This document shows positions 1-9,831 of a stretch of 64,000 nucleotides of DNA, in pieces. The notes below the pieces were generated by a model that was not told where the DNA came from, made no database searches, and saw only the letters and a program-made list of their open reading frames with translations. The first letter of the stretch is position 1. The number at the start of each line of letters is the position of its first letter. Made by a program: the position numbers and the translations under genes. The DNA is from Coemansia sp. RSA 487 (taxonomy: Eukaryota > Kickxellomycota > Kickxellomycetes > Kickxellales > Kickxellaceae), in contig JANBRJ010000007.1 of the NCBI GenBank assembly GCA_027577595.1, forward strand, positions 1 through 64,000. Reading direction: 5' to 3'.

Positions 1-1
1 T

Positions 2-196
2 CGTTCACGCATGTACAACCGAGATCTCGCCGCCGTTCTCAACTTCAGGCATATTTTCCATGGCCTTCGCGATCACGCTGAGACTCCAGAGCGCTTTTGT
101 CGCAATCGGCCTGCTGCTGCTACCACCGATGAACAGCAGCCCAAGAATAAAAGGAAGACGACTACAGCAAAGAAAACAGCGAGGGCAAAAAGATAA
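2..196 (+). CDS. C-terminal tail of a Fanzor/TnpB-like transposon nuclease (partial, left edge)
   Basis: A reading frame enters from the left edge and stops at 194-196. Its start (YNRDLAAVLNFRHI) matches the last RuvC block of TnpB/Fanzor nucleases, whose usual form is DRDxNAAxNI and whose Asp is the third catalytic acidic residue. A short stretch ending in PERF and a Lys/Arg-rich tail follow, as in eukaryotic Fanzors. Fanzors are RNA-guided DNA nucleases carried by transposons. The zinc ribbon and first two RuvC blocks would lie outside the window, so whether the gene is intact cannot be judged. The assignment rests on about 30 residues. Another transposon family with a similar motif is possible. 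Confidence 0.45.
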   Translation, partial: RSRMYNRDLAAVLNFRHIFHGLRDHAETPERFCRNRPAAATTDEQQPKNKRKTTTAKKTARAKR

Positions 197-730
197 CAAC
201 CACCACGAAATTCAGCCAAGGTTATAGCCACGGCAAACCTTAGTTCTGGGAATCCTAGTTCTAGGACAGGATGCAGTCCCTTTTGCAGGTAGGTGCTCAA
301 CTGAGAGCTGAGGAGATAAACATCTGCGGCTGCTTTTTGGCGATGGTATTTTGACAATGGTGCTAATCATTTGTGTTTTCTCGTGTTTTCCTGTTTTGCG
401 CTGACGCATATGTCACACCAACCGACGCAAACGACTTGCCACGCCTGCGCAAACGGCTTTTTCTTGGAACGCAAAATGCACTATCGCCACCACAAAAACT
501 TTTCACCATTTGACGCGTATATCCTTCTTATTCGACGCAGTTAGTTTTGCAAAACTGTATTTACACGTGGATTTTTTAAAAGTTTTCCCTGCTGTGCTGG
601 TCTTTGAGTTCTGGCCAAAGAAAGCTGTCCATTCGACACCCTTTTCGGCATTTAATTGGCCTGTTTATGCAAATAAACAATGCTTGGTCATTTCTTCTTT
701 TTTCTGGTTTGTTAGATGGCATATTCGGCC
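197..730. other. intergenic: 3' flank of the Fanzor-like tail and lipase promoter region
   Basis: No convincing coding sequence. A perfect 6-bp palindromic stem (TCCTAG, 2-nt loop, CTAGGA) lies at 253-266, about 60 nt after the stop. In Fanzor and TnpB elements the guide RNA is made from the 3' end of the element, so this flank is where such an RNA would lie, but the hairpin alone does not prove one. The right half is AT-rich and leads to a TATA box. Confidence 0.3.
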
Positions 731-739
731 TATAAAAGG
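731..739 (+). promoter_or_regulatory. TATA box of the Tgl2-like lipase gene
   Basis: TATAAAAGG lies 210 nt upstream of the chosen ATG at 941. An open frame continues upstream through this box to an ATG at 716, but a start there would put the TATA box inside the coding region, so 941 is preferred. Confidence 0.6.
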
Positions 740-940
740 ACGTTGAGTGCCGCAGGACGCCGCGACAAGAAGCCTTTATCCGCTAGACTTCAATTTCTTC
801 ACCCTGCTTTACATACAGTATTATCTACATATCACTTTTTTTTTTACTTCAGAAGCCCTTCAATTTCATTTCAATTCAGCATTGCCACGTCGTCTATTAC
901 TTCTAATTACACTTGTACTTCTACCATATCGCTTATCAGA

Positions 941-2560
941 ATGTCTGCGTCGTTTTCAGCAGCAAGGTTTGTGCGCCGCTTGCTAAAACAGCATACACGC
1001 TCATCGTATTCACTTATCGAGGGTTTGGCAGTCCGTGTCCGACGGGTTGCCAGACTTGGTATAGCGCCCTTGTTCTACGCCAACGTAGATGACCAGCATG
1101 ATATTCGTGACAGCCCGCTTTCATCTGCAAGCAGATTAAGCGTTGCTGACGAAAAAATACGGCTCAACAGCCAAATACCCGTAAAGCCGGTGTACATTGC
1201 TCCCCGCAACCCCGTTGTCCTCTGCCACGGGTTGTATGGGTTTGACGTGCGCGGCCCTGAAAAACTACCTCTTTTGCAGGTACACTATTGGCGTGGGATC
1301 CGCGAGGCGCTGGAAAAGGTCGGAACCAAGGTCGTAATTGCCAAGGTATCGGGCACCGGTGGTGTCAGCGAGCGTGCACGGCAGCTTGACTCTTTGCTTT
1401 CGTCTAAATTACCCGCAGAGAAGGTAAACATTATTGGACATTCGATGGGAGGACTCGATGCGCGCTATCTCATCACACACATTGAGCCAAAAGCATACTC
1501 TGTTGGGTCACTGACCACGGTTTGCACCCCACACCGTGGCTCTCCATTCATGGACTGGTGCCGGGACTATCTGAGCCTGGGGTACCGCGTTGACCCTGAC
1601 CAGCTTATACGTGATTTTGCCACTCTGTGGAAGAGCCCGGCGGGCAGTGCCGGAGACATTGCCGATGCGGCGGCCATGCCTGAATCAATCCTAAAGGAGC
1701 GTATCAGCGAAGTCATCAACCATGCAGTTGGCAAGGATTCTGGTACTTCGGCCGGACAAACAGCAAGTGACGACCAAGTCCCCGGCTATAGTGTCAGCAT
1801 CGATCCCTCGGACGCACGTCTACAGCATTTCGCACAGTTTCTGACTGATTTGCTTCAGGAGAATGCGTCTGTTGGCGAATCCTCGCAGCTGACCAAGCTT
1901 GCGCGTAAATCAGAGGCCGAGCACGATTACCTGGATCGCTCTATATTGCTTTTGCGCATGATGTACCGCCGTATCATGGCGACCGTGGACACGCCAGCGT
2001 ACGCATGCTTGACGACCGACTACTGCAAGCGCTTTTTCAACCCGGCAACGCCTAATGTCCCAGGAGTCGACTACTTGTCCATCGGCGCGTACATGGATCC
2101 CAGCGACATGTCGGATAAGATCAATCCGCTAATCATCCCACACGACATCATACGCAAGGCTGAGGGTCCGAACGACGGGTTTGTCAGCCTCACCAGCGCC
2201 CAGTGGGGACATTATCTTGGCAGCGTCTGCGCTGACCACTTTGATTTCACCAACCGCTGGCGGGTCACAAGCCTGGGTCGAGACTTTATCAGCACATTGA
2301 CGCACTGGAGTGGGAAGTGGTCGGCCTGGGTAAAGCGCAACGACGACAATGCCGAAAAGTATCACGCGAGCAAGAACAGCACTAGCGCTCCGTTAATTTT
2401 GGGCTCAAACGATACCACGGCTAACAGTGCACCGAGCTGTACTGAGACGGGCGGCGCACTTCATGACATGTTATTTAACAATAGCGACTCCAGGCGACGC
2501 CTTGATCCTATTGACTTTTACCTGAAGGTCGGGACTATATTGTATCAGCGCGGGTTTTGA
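941..2560 (+). CDS. TGL2: mitochondrial triacylglycerol lipase, Tgl2-like (alpha/beta hydrolase)
   Basis: 539 residues. It should hydrolyse acylglycerols, as mitochondrial Tgl2 does in budding yeast. The N-terminus (MSASFSAARFVRRLLKQ) is Arg-rich, without acidic residues, and looks like a mitochondrial presequence. The hydrolase core opens with VVLCHGLYGFD, the oxyanion strand. The nucleophile is Ser168 in GHSMGG. The likely acid is Asp412 in NDGFVS and the likely base His433 in ADHFDF, the usual order of this lipase family. The insert at about 255-330, rich in Ala, Ser and Asp, is probably a lid or loop. The frame extends upstream to 716, but the TATA box at 731 makes 941 the likely start. 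A second, unrelated lipase gene follows on the same strand 515 nt later. The family call is firm; orthology to Tgl2 is inferred from motif style and the presequence. Confidence 0.8.
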   Translation: MSASFSAARFVRRLLKQHTRSSYSLIEGLAVRVRRVARLGIAPLFYANVDDQHDIRDSPLSSASRLSVADEKIRLNSQIPVKPVYIAPRNPVVLCHGLYGFDVRGPEKLPLLQVHYWRGIREALEKVGTKVVIAKVSGTGGVSERARQLDSLLSSKLPAEKVNIIGHSMGGLDARYLITHIEPKAYSVGSLTTVCTPHRGSPFMDWCRDYLSLGYRVDPDQLIRDFATLWKSPAGSAGDIADAAAMPESILKERISEVINHAVGKDSGTSAGQTASDDQVPGYSVSIDPSDARLQHFAQFLTDLLQENASVGESSQLTKLARKSEAEHDYLDRSILLLRMMYRRIMATVDTPAYACLTTDYCKRFFNPATPNVPGVDYLSIGAYMDPSDMSDKINPLIIPHDIIRKAEGPNDGFVSLTSAQWGHYLGSVCADHFDFTNRWRVTSLGRDFISTLTHWSGKWSAWVKRNDDNAEKYHASKNSTSAPLILGSNDTTANSAPSCTETGGALHDMLFNNSDSRRRLDPIDFYLKVGTILYQRGF

Positions 2561-3075
2561 AAAAGAAAAACAAGTGCATTAGAGATATACATAGCTTGGA
2601 TCTGAATACCAAATCTAATTTTTACCTGTACTTTAATAATCTACAACTCGGTTGAGTGCAGCCGGTCCAATACTAAAGACATGCCAATTGTCAAAATGAA
2701 ATGTGTTACTTTTATGCTGCATTAATCCTCATTTAATGTCTAGAACGCTGTCTTGTTATCCAGTCGATTTATGCGCAGCAGATGCATTTGATCGGGCTTT
2801 GGCGCTGGCTGTTTGCAGCTCACGCTGTTTATGTCATGGCATGAGAAGACAGAGTAAATTGATTGGGGCTGGAATATTGCTAGACTTGCTCCCTATTTCT
2901 AAAAAGTTATGCAGCACTGAGAGTGAATGAGTGGCCGCCAACAATGTGCACTTGAGACGTCTTTTTTGATGGACTTTAAGCATGTGTTTTTCTTCTATTT
3001 ATTTCGTACTCTTCTACACCCTTACACTTGTATTTCTAGCTATAAACGTATTTGGCCTGCTTTTCAATATTGCCT
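2561..3075. other. intergenic between two lipase genes
   Basis: AT-rich spacer holding the 3' end of the first lipase gene and the promoter of the second. A TATAAA at 3041-3046 lies only 35 nt before the next ATG, so it may not be the working TATA box. No coding potential seen. Confidence 0.5.
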
Positions 3076-5868
3076 ATGAAAACAGACGATAACGACTGGG
3101 AGGATTACCTCTTTAGTCCCCCGCCTTGGCCATATGCAGAGGGCGATCCAAACGCACCAAAAGCGTATCCGACAAACAGGGTCTATGGATACGATATCCG
3201 TCAACTGGACTCCTTGCCCGTTCAGGTCGGATACAAAAACGCTGCAGTTGGGTTGAACTCCGAGAATATGGACAAAACCCAGGCAAGACAGTATTACTCG
3301 CAATTTGAGTTATTTCGTGGCATTATGCTCGACAAGAACTGGTCCACGGGAAATGCCGATGTTTGCAAAAATAATAGCGCCTCAAACAAACGACATGGCG
3401 CTTCCTCAGATCGTAGCACCAAATTGAATAGCGATCATTATCAGGACGATACGGCGACTGCTACGTGTCGAAACATTGCTCACGCAGCGTCAAATATGCA
3501 AAATTCCTCTTATTTCTTGCATCAGCAGGAATCGGCAAAGGAAAAAATTGACCAGTCTTCATGCACAAATAACAACACCCGCCGGCAGCAGCAGCAGCAG
3601 CAGCATCGGAGATCAAGTACTGACTCAACAACGACTGCTGTGTCGACGGACAGCGACACAGAAACGGACTTCGATGAAGAGGCAAGTAATGAAGGCGATT
3701 CTGGTAGCCACTTGTTTCGGACTGCTGTAGAGTCCTCAGCCAGGGCGGCCAAATCTAGCCTCGACAGCGTCTCATTCGGCAAAACTTTTGCTCTACTTCG
3801 TATTCCACTGCTTTGGCTCATACTGGTAATTATAAGCGTAGAACTCGCGGTCTACTTTTTGATCCGCTATCTTGTTAGATTGTATGAAGACTGCGTGATC
3901 TGGAGAGGACACCGCGGGCTTTTATTCGCACATTTATGTTGTGCTAAAAGCTATCGAGAATATATGAATTATGCGCGATTGCTTGACGCTAAAATGGGAA
4001 TTGGTATGGGGCAAAGCAACGCACACTCGCGCTTTTACGATCCACAGCTACTTGAGCGTATTACACATGCGCTGCGCATTGCAAGGGCGCAGGCCGAGAG
4101 GCTACAAAGGAAGGGACATGACAGGAGTAAGCAGTGCAGTACAGCCAGCGACACGCGTGCAAATAAATCTTATGAAGCAATAGTTGTTCTGTGCGACCTG
4201 CTACGACAGGGCCCGTTAAAGGCCAATGCTGGCGGATGGGAGAATCGCCAGATCTGGTCGCGCGCATATTCAGGCACGACACGCGTTGTTGACGAGTACA
4301 CAAAAGAAACTGTACGATCTATAAACTGCATACGCAGCTCACGTAGCTTGCCTGCGCAGGAAAAGCTAGCATTCTTCCGCCAGGTCGCTAAACAGCAAGG
4401 GCGAATGGCACTGTGCCTTTCCGGAGGGGCGGCGATGGGCTGGAAGCATCTGGGTGTTGCGCGTTGTCTTTTAGAAGAAGCGCGGTTACCGCGCGTCATC
4501 TCTGGTACTTCTGCTGGATCTGTGGTGGCCGCAATGCTTGCAACGCACACTGACGATGAGCTCCGCAAGATCATCCGCCCGGATCTTGTAAAGTACATGA
4601 CTGCCTGCCAGGGGCCAGCGTCGCTAAAGCTCTGGCGCTGGCTGGTAAACGGCCACTACTTTGATGCTGTGGAATGGGTTCCGCGCGCGCAAGTGTTTAC
4701 CAGAGGAAATCTGACGTTCCTCGAGGCGTTTCGGCGCACAGGAAAGCTGCTCAACATCACATGCACCCCACTTGGCCACAAATACTCGCCGCCGAAGCTT
4801 ATGAACTACATATCCGCACCCAATGTTATCATTTGGAGCGCGGTTATGGCCAGCGCCTGTTTGCCTGGAGTCATGCAGCCTATGGTTCTTCTGATGAAGA
4901 CGCGCGACGGAAAGATCAAGCCGTACACCGACAGTGGAGTGCTCTGGCGCGACGGAAGCTTCCGCAACGATATTCCAAACTCCGACCTCCGGGCATCGTT
5001 CAATGTCAAATTCACCGTCGTCAGCCAGGTGAACCCACACATTGCGCTGTTTTTCTACGACCGCGATGGATCCATAGGGCAGCCGCCAGCATGCCGATAC
5101 AGCAGTATCTGGCGCGGCGGGTTTGTCCTTTCAGCCGTCGAGCACGCCCTAAAACTTGATGTCCGTAAATGGCTGCGCCTACTGAGCGACCTCAACCTCG
5201 TGCCTTTGCTATTCAACCAGGACTGGACATATGTCTGGCTGCAAAAGTTTGACGGCAACATCACCATCGTACCCAAACGACGGATTGTGGAGTACTTTCA
5301 GCTGCTGCTTGATCCAACGCCGCAATCTCTGGCGCAGAGCATGGAGGCAGGCACAGCCGCGACATGGCCCAAAGTCAAGCTGATCAAAGCGCGGCAAAGG
5401 ATCGAGGACGCAATCACTGCGGGGTGGGTTGATGCGTATCACTCCTGCATTAAGGAAGGCCATCTAACGCAGTCGATGTCGCCGCGGCTGGCAATGGTCG
5501 CGGCTAGAGCGGACAGATCCGCAGATGCTTTGCAAGCGCCTGAGTCAGATGAAGGCCCACCATATGCTGAAACAGCAGATGACAGCGCCCTGGCACAAGA
5601 GCTACTGCATTCTCCCCCTCATCGTGCAAGATCCAACCCACTGGCGTTTGGCCGCCCTCCATATCCAATGCCTGCTCGGCGCCGCAGCAGCAGCAGCAAC
5701 TTAAGCTGGAATAGCAGCATGCCAATTCCTGGGCTCGTATCTGTCGGCCAGCGCACGAAAAAGACGTTTGCGCAGCTGGCCACACCACACACATCGGTTG
5801 AAATGGCAGCCTCACGCTCTGACAGCCACCGTTCTTCTTCACTGGAGGAAGATGTTTGGACAAGCTGA
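3076..5868 (+). CDS. patatin-domain triacylglycerol lipase (Tgl3/4/5, SDP1 family)
   Basis: 930 residues, intronless. The family releases fatty acids from triacylglycerol at lipid droplets. After a low-complexity N-terminus (poly-Gln near 170, Ser/Thr/Asp-rich) comes the DUF3336 region, beginning with a hydrophobic segment at about 241-275 (PLLWLILVIISVELAVYFLI) that could anchor it in the droplet surface. The patatin domain follows: oxyanion loop SGGAAMGW near 445, nucleophile Ser479 in GTSAGS, and dyad Asp626 in DGSFRNDIP. The C-terminal 120 residues are Ser/Pro/Arg-rich and probably a regulatory tail. The upstream in-frame codons lack an ATG, so the start is at 3076. Which of Tgl3, Tgl4 or Tgl5 it corresponds to cannot be settled by eye, since that split is recent in yeasts. 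Confidence 0.88.
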   Translation: MKTDDNDWEDYLFSPPPWPYAEGDPNAPKAYPTNRVYGYDIRQLDSLPVQVGYKNAAVGLNSENMDKTQARQYYSQFELFRGIMLDKNWSTGNADVCKNNSASNKRHGASSDRSTKLNSDHYQDDTATATCRNIAHAASNMQNSSYFLHQQESAKEKIDQSSCTNNNTRRQQQQQQHRRSSTDSTTTAVSTDSDTETDFDEEASNEGDSGSHLFRTAVESSARAAKSSLDSVSFGKTFALLRIPLLWLILVIISVELAVYFLIRYLVRLYEDCVIWRGHRGLLFAHLCCAKSYREYMNYARLLDAKMGIGMGQSNAHSRFYDPQLLERITHALRIARAQAERLQRKGHDRSKQCSTASDTRANKSYEAIVVLCDLLRQGPLKANAGGWENRQIWSRAYSGTTRVVDEYTKETVRSINCIRSSRSLPAQEKLAFFRQVAKQQGRMALCLSGGAAMGWKHLGVARCLLEEARLPRVISGTSAGSVVAAMLATHTDDELRKIIRPDLVKYMTACQGPASLKLWRWLVNGHYFDAVEWVPRAQVFTRGNLTFLEAFRRTGKLLNITCTPLGHKYSPPKLMNYISAPNVIIWSAVMASACLPGVMQPMVLLMKTRDGKIKPYTDSGVLWRDGSFRNDIPNSDLRASFNVKFTVVSQVNPHIALFFYDRDGSIGQPPACRYSSIWRGGFVLSAVEHALKLDVRKWLRLLSDLNLVPLLFNQDWTYVWLQKFDGNITIVPKRRIVEYFQLLLDPTPQSLAQSMEAGTAATWPKVKLIKARQRIEDAITAGWVDAYHSCIKEGHLTQSMSPRLAMVAARADRSADALQAPESDEGPPYAETADDSALAQELLHSPPHRARSNPLAFGRPPYPMPARRRSSSSNLSWNSSMPIPGLVSVGQRTKKTFAQLATPHTSVEMAASRSDSHRSSSLEEDVWTS

Positions 5869-6250
5869 AGTTGCAAAAGCATCTACTGTTATCAGTGTGC
5901 CTTTTTTTTATCTTGTGTTGTCGTGGCCCAATCAGATTCGCCGATCGCAGACCGAACCGTTCAAACGCATTCTGTGAGAACCAGCAAAAAAGAAAGAGCA
6001 TATTGATGCAACGCAAAGCACTCATGTAAGCCTTTTTTCTAACTTTCAGCTTTCTCGTTTCTCAATTCATTTCTGTTCATTTCTGTAACCCTTTTTCCAC
6101 GCAAAGGAAAATAAAAAAACACACACATTCGTAACATCTGCAGCCGCTGTTCTTGTTTTTGTGCATATTAACGAAAGTTGCACAGGTAGGAAAACAAAAA
6201 GGACGGAAACCTTTACAACGCTAATTTCGAAATTCTCAACAACAAAAGAC
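5869..6250. other. intergenic, lipase to SND1
   Basis: Pyrimidine-rich spacer with long T/C tracts near 6030-6100, likely the SND1 core promoter and 5' leader. No gene seen. Confidence 0.5.
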
Positions 6251-8992
6251 ATGGTCGGACTTCTAAGTGCAACTGTCAAGCTGGTACTGTCAGGCGATAG
6301 CGTGGTTCTCCGCGGAGCACAGCGCGGTAACCAGCCGCCACCTGAGCGTACCTTAGGTCTTGCTTATATCGCGGCGCCTCATCTCGGGAATCCGAAGAAG
6401 GGAATTGAAGATGAGCCGTTTGCACTCGAGGCACGCGAGTTCCTGCGTCGGCGAGTTGCCGGCAAGCCAATTAAGTTTGCTGTGCGGTACAAGTCGAACA
6501 GCGGACGCGAGTACGGAAGCCTGTACGTAGGTCCCGACATGCAGAACGACGACATGGCGCTCAAGCTTGTCGAGGAGGGCTGGGCCAAGGTGAGCGACCA
6601 GGCGCGTAGCAAGCTGAACCGTAGCGACATTGATCCCGAGGATGCGGATCTGATCGGGGGGCTCCTTGACCGGGAGGAGTATGCTCGCAGCGGAAAGCGC
6701 GGTATGTGGGACACGAAGGCCAACCCGTCGCGTCCACGCCTCACCACGTTCGATCAGGACGCTGAAAAGTTCCTGGCGCAGAACAAGGGCCGTGAGCTCC
6801 GCGCAACTATCGAGCAAGTACGCGATGCGTCGACCCTGCGTGTGACGCTTCATCTGCCGACAGCGCACCAATCGATTACTCTGTTCCTGGCCGGTGTCAA
6901 GGCACCCGTTGTGCGCACAAACGTCCCGGGCCAGCCTGATTTTGCAGAGCCTTTTGGCGAGGAGGCCAAGTTCCATGTCGAGGTCCGGCTCCTGCAGCAA
7001 GATGTCAAGGTGCGTTTAGAGTCCCTGCCGCACGGCGCAGCTGTAAGCGGCGCGTTCATTGGCAACGTCATCCACCCAGCCGGTAACATCTCCGAATGGC
7101 TAGTGACCAGTGGGTACGCAAGGGTGGCCGATCTGTCTGTTTCTCATGCCGAAGGTGGGCCCGCGAAGCTGCGTCAGCTCGAGAGTGCAGCGAAGCAGAA
7201 GCGTATACGCATCTGGCAAGGGTTCAGCGGCCAGATCGGCGGCCTTGCGGCAGCCAAGACACTCGAAGCCACGGTCGTGCGCATCGTCAATGGAGACACG
7301 GTTGTTGTCTACGATGAAGCACGCGACGCGGACCGTGAGTTCCAGCTCGCGTCGATTCGCCAGCCACGCATGTCCGACCCCGACCAGGCAGGCTATGCGG
7401 ACCAGGCGCGTGAAGCCTTGCGCCGCCTGTGCATTGGCAAGCCTGTTACGGTGACGATAGACTACCACAAGCCTGCACAGGACAACTTTAGAGCCCGCGA
7501 CTGTGCCACGATAAGACACAAGGACCAGGACGTAGGCGTCAGCCTTGTGCAAAAGGGTCTTGCCAGCGTTCTGCGGCACCGGGCCGACGACGGCAACAGG
7601 TCATCCAACTACGACGAGCTTCTGATTGCTGAGGCAAAAGCTCAGGAGGCCAAGGTGGGAATTCACTCTGGTAAGCCCAAGCAGGCGGCCAAGATTACTA
7701 ATGCCTCAGAGAATGCCGAGCGCGCGCGCTCCTTTATCACGCACTGGCAGCGCAGCGGCCGCGTCCCTTGTGTTGTCGACTATGTCGGTGGAGGTGCCCG
7801 CCTTCGTCTTCATATCCCAAAGGAGAACTGCAAGCTCACTTTCGTCCTTGGCGGTATCAGGTGTCCGCGCGCCGCACGTAACGACAGCGAGACCGGCGAG
7901 CCCTTTGGCGCAGAGGCGCTGGTGTACACGACGCGCCATGCGCTCCAGCGCAACGTCGAGGTCGAATTCGAGGCTGTCGACAAGAGCGGCGGGTTCATCG
8001 GGACACTGTGGCTCAGCAAGGACCACAGTCTGGCTGAAGATCTGCTGGAACAAGGACTGGCTAGCATCCATGAGTACAGTGCCACGCAGAGTCCGTACAG
8101 CAGCCGTCTTTTTGCCGCTGAAAGCCAAGCTCAGCAGCGGAAATGCGGCATGTGGGTCGATTATGACGCAGAGAAGGCAGAGGAGGAACAGCAGAAGGAG
8201 CAAGAGGAGGCAGCCGCTCGCGAAGCACAGAGGCAGCTTGAAAAGAACCCTGCAGCCGCTGCAGCCGCACAGGGTCTCCAGCCACGGATTGAGTTCCTGG
8301 ATGTTGTCGTGTCAGAGATCACCAGCCCATCGACCATGTTTATCCAAGTTGCAACGCAGTCCAATATCAAGGAGCTGGAGGACCTGATGGCTGGCCTCTC
8401 TGTCACGCATATGCCTGTGCCTGCCGACTTTTCGCCAAAGGCTGGACACCTGGTCAGTGCCTGCTACACAGTTGGTGACGAGTGGCATCGCGCCAAGATC
8501 CGCAAGGTGCTTCCAAGCAAGAAGGAGTTTGAGATCGCGTACATTGATTTTGGAAACTCGGAGATCCTCAGCATCGACCGCATCCGCCCGCTGTCCTCCA
8601 AGTTCTCTGGGCTTGCGCCACAGGCTCACGAGGCACAGCTTGCCTTTGTGCGTCTGCCCGATGACTCCTTTGCGCCTGACTATGTACCCGAAACTTTTGC
8701 CGAACTGCGTCGTCTTGTCGAGGGCAAGCAGCTTGTGGCCAACGTCGAAGCACGTCCATCCAACGGGCCAATTCAGGTCACGCTGTACGAGCCTGAGCTT
8801 GGGAAGTCTATCGTGGAGAAGAGTGTCAACGGCACGCTTGCTTCGTCTGGCTTTGCGCTCGCTGAAAAGACCAGCCTTGCAGCGCTGCATAACCCCCTTG
8901 CGGCAATGAAGCTGGAAGAGCTGGTCAACGATGCGCGCTCCGCACACCGAGGCATCTGGGAGTATGGCGATGTCACTGCTGCCGAATTATAG
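6251..8992 (+). CDS. SND1: Tudor-SN: staphylococcal-nuclease-domain protein 1
   Basis: 913 residues, close to the usual 885-910. Tudor-SN is a scaffold with four staphylococcal-nuclease-like repeats and a Tudor domain split into a fifth repeat. It acts in RNA metabolism: stress granules, splicing and inosine-RNA decay. Repeats begin at about residues 4, 175, 337 (TLEATVVRIVNGDTVVV) and 491. A charged linker rich in Glu and Gln lies near 640-660. The Tudor core follows at about 731-790 (GHLVSACYTVGDEWHRA, then FEIAYIDFGNSE, with the aromatic positions that bind dimethylarginine). The start is the first ATG in frame. Fission yeast keeps this gene and budding yeast lacks it. The GC-rich codon use matches its neighbours. 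Confidence 0.95.
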   Translation: MVGLLSATVKLVLSGDSVVLRGAQRGNQPPPERTLGLAYIAAPHLGNPKKGIEDEPFALEAREFLRRRVAGKPIKFAVRYKSNSGREYGSLYVGPDMQNDDMALKLVEEGWAKVSDQARSKLNRSDIDPEDADLIGGLLDREEYARSGKRGMWDTKANPSRPRLTTFDQDAEKFLAQNKGRELRATIEQVRDASTLRVTLHLPTAHQSITLFLAGVKAPVVRTNVPGQPDFAEPFGEEAKFHVEVRLLQQDVKVRLESLPHGAAVSGAFIGNVIHPAGNISEWLVTSGYARVADLSVSHAEGGPAKLRQLESAAKQKRIRIWQGFSGQIGGLAAAKTLEATVVRIVNGDTVVVYDEARDADREFQLASIRQPRMSDPDQAGYADQAREALRRLCIGKPVTVTIDYHKPAQDNFRARDCATIRHKDQDVGVSLVQKGLASVLRHRADDGNRSSNYDELLIAEAKAQEAKVGIHSGKPKQAAKITNASENAERARSFITHWQRSGRVPCVVDYVGGGARLRLHIPKENCKLTFVLGGIRCPRAARNDSETGEPFGAEALVYTTRHALQRNVEVEFEAVDKSGGFIGTLWLSKDHSLAEDLLEQGLASIHEYSATQSPYSSRLFAAESQAQQRKCGMWVDYDAEKAEEEQQKEQEEAAAREAQRQLEKNPAAAAAAQGLQPRIEFLDVVVSEITSPSTMFIQVATQSNIKELEDLMAGLSVTHMPVPADFSPKAGHLVSACYTVGDEWHRAKIRKVLPSKKEFEIAYIDFGNSEILSIDRIRPLSSKFSGLAPQAHEAQLAFVRLPDDSFAPDYVPETFAELRRLVEGKQLVANVEARPSNGPIQVTLYEPELGKSIVEKSVNGTLASSGFALAEKTSLAALHNPLAAMKLEELVNDARSAHRGIWEYGDVTAAEL

Positions 8993-9203
8993 CTGATTTT
9001 CGTATTTGTGTAAGTGGTGCTTGTGTATCCAGTCCATAATATACCGCTTAGGTGGAATAACGCTATCTAGGGGACGATGTCTGGGCAGCCGATCTGATAA
9101 ATGACATCCAAGCCTTATATATTTGGTTTTTTTTTTGAAAAGATTCTTTTGCATCTATATTGTGTGCCGTTTACATCCTACGCGTCGATATTTAATATAT
9201 TCC
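8993..9203. other. spacer between SND1 and the TMEM234-like gene
   Basis: About 210 nt, AT-rich with a T tract near 9125. It should hold the SND1 polyadenylation region and the next promoter. No further signal recognised. Confidence 0.4.
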
Positions 9204-9701
9204 ATGGGTCTCACATATTTGCTGCGTAAGTACCGCCTTGACCGTTAATAAAACAGTGTTATCAAACATCTCGGAAATGCCAGCTCTAACATATTGTTCA
9301 AAACAAAACAAAATTATTTGGGGTATGCTATAGAAAGCTGTTTCGGATTTGTGCTAACGGCGCTTTGCTGGGGATTCACAAACCCCTTTATCAAACGTGG
9401 GTCCGAAGGCATCGAAAAGATCAAAAAGGGCAGCTGGATCGCGCAAACGTTTGCCGAGACATGGTTTCTGTTCACAAACTGGAAGTACGTGGTTCCGCTT
9501 GCAATCAACCTCAGTGGCTCTGCGGTCTACTATTACACGCTTAGCTCGGCAGATATAACCATTGCTGTGCCAATAACAAACTCTCTGACGCTTATTTTTA
9601 CGATCCTGGCGGGCGTGCTTGTAGGCGAGAAGCCTCCAACAAAGAAAGAAATGTTTGGAATGTCATGCATCGTGCTAGGTGTTGCGTTGTGTGTGACCTA
9701 G
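9204..9701 (+). CDS. TMEM234: TMEM234-like small multi-pass membrane protein (two exons)
   Basis: Exons 9204-9225 and 9334-9701 give 129 residues. The 108-nt intron has a GTAAGT donor, a CTAAC branch-like site at 9285-9289 and a TATAG acceptor. The codon split across it reads Gln, so the protein begins MGLTYLLQSCFGFVLTALCW. Without the intron the second exon has no ATG, which is why this start was chosen. The protein is about four hydrophobic helices with the family signatures CWGFTNPFIKRGS and, near the end, PITNSLTLIFTILAG followed by GEKP. TMEM234 belongs to the drug/metabolite-transporter-like (EamA) fold and its transported substrate is not established. It converges with NOP16, whose stop lies 130 nt away on the other strand. 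Confidence 0.78.
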
Positions 9702-9831
9702 CCACATAGTTCAGTTTGAGCAACATACGTCTCCCGTTTGTCTTTGTGTATGTCGTATATTTGGAATATAAAAGCAAACAAACTACATACCCTATTATAT
9801 ATTTTTCCTATGGTAAATACAGTCCCAGTCC

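Noticed and set aside
716-940. Upstream extension of the lipase frame to an ATG at 716
   Set aside because: It contains the TATA box and a Phe/Ser/Thr-rich translation with no lipase similarity.
2703-2930. 75-codon plus-strand frame between the lipases
   Set aside because: Cys/Leu-rich chance frame without promoter or family support.
6353-7000. 215-codon frame on the minus strand within SND1
   Set aside because: Antisense shadow of a GC-rich conserved gene; no family signature.
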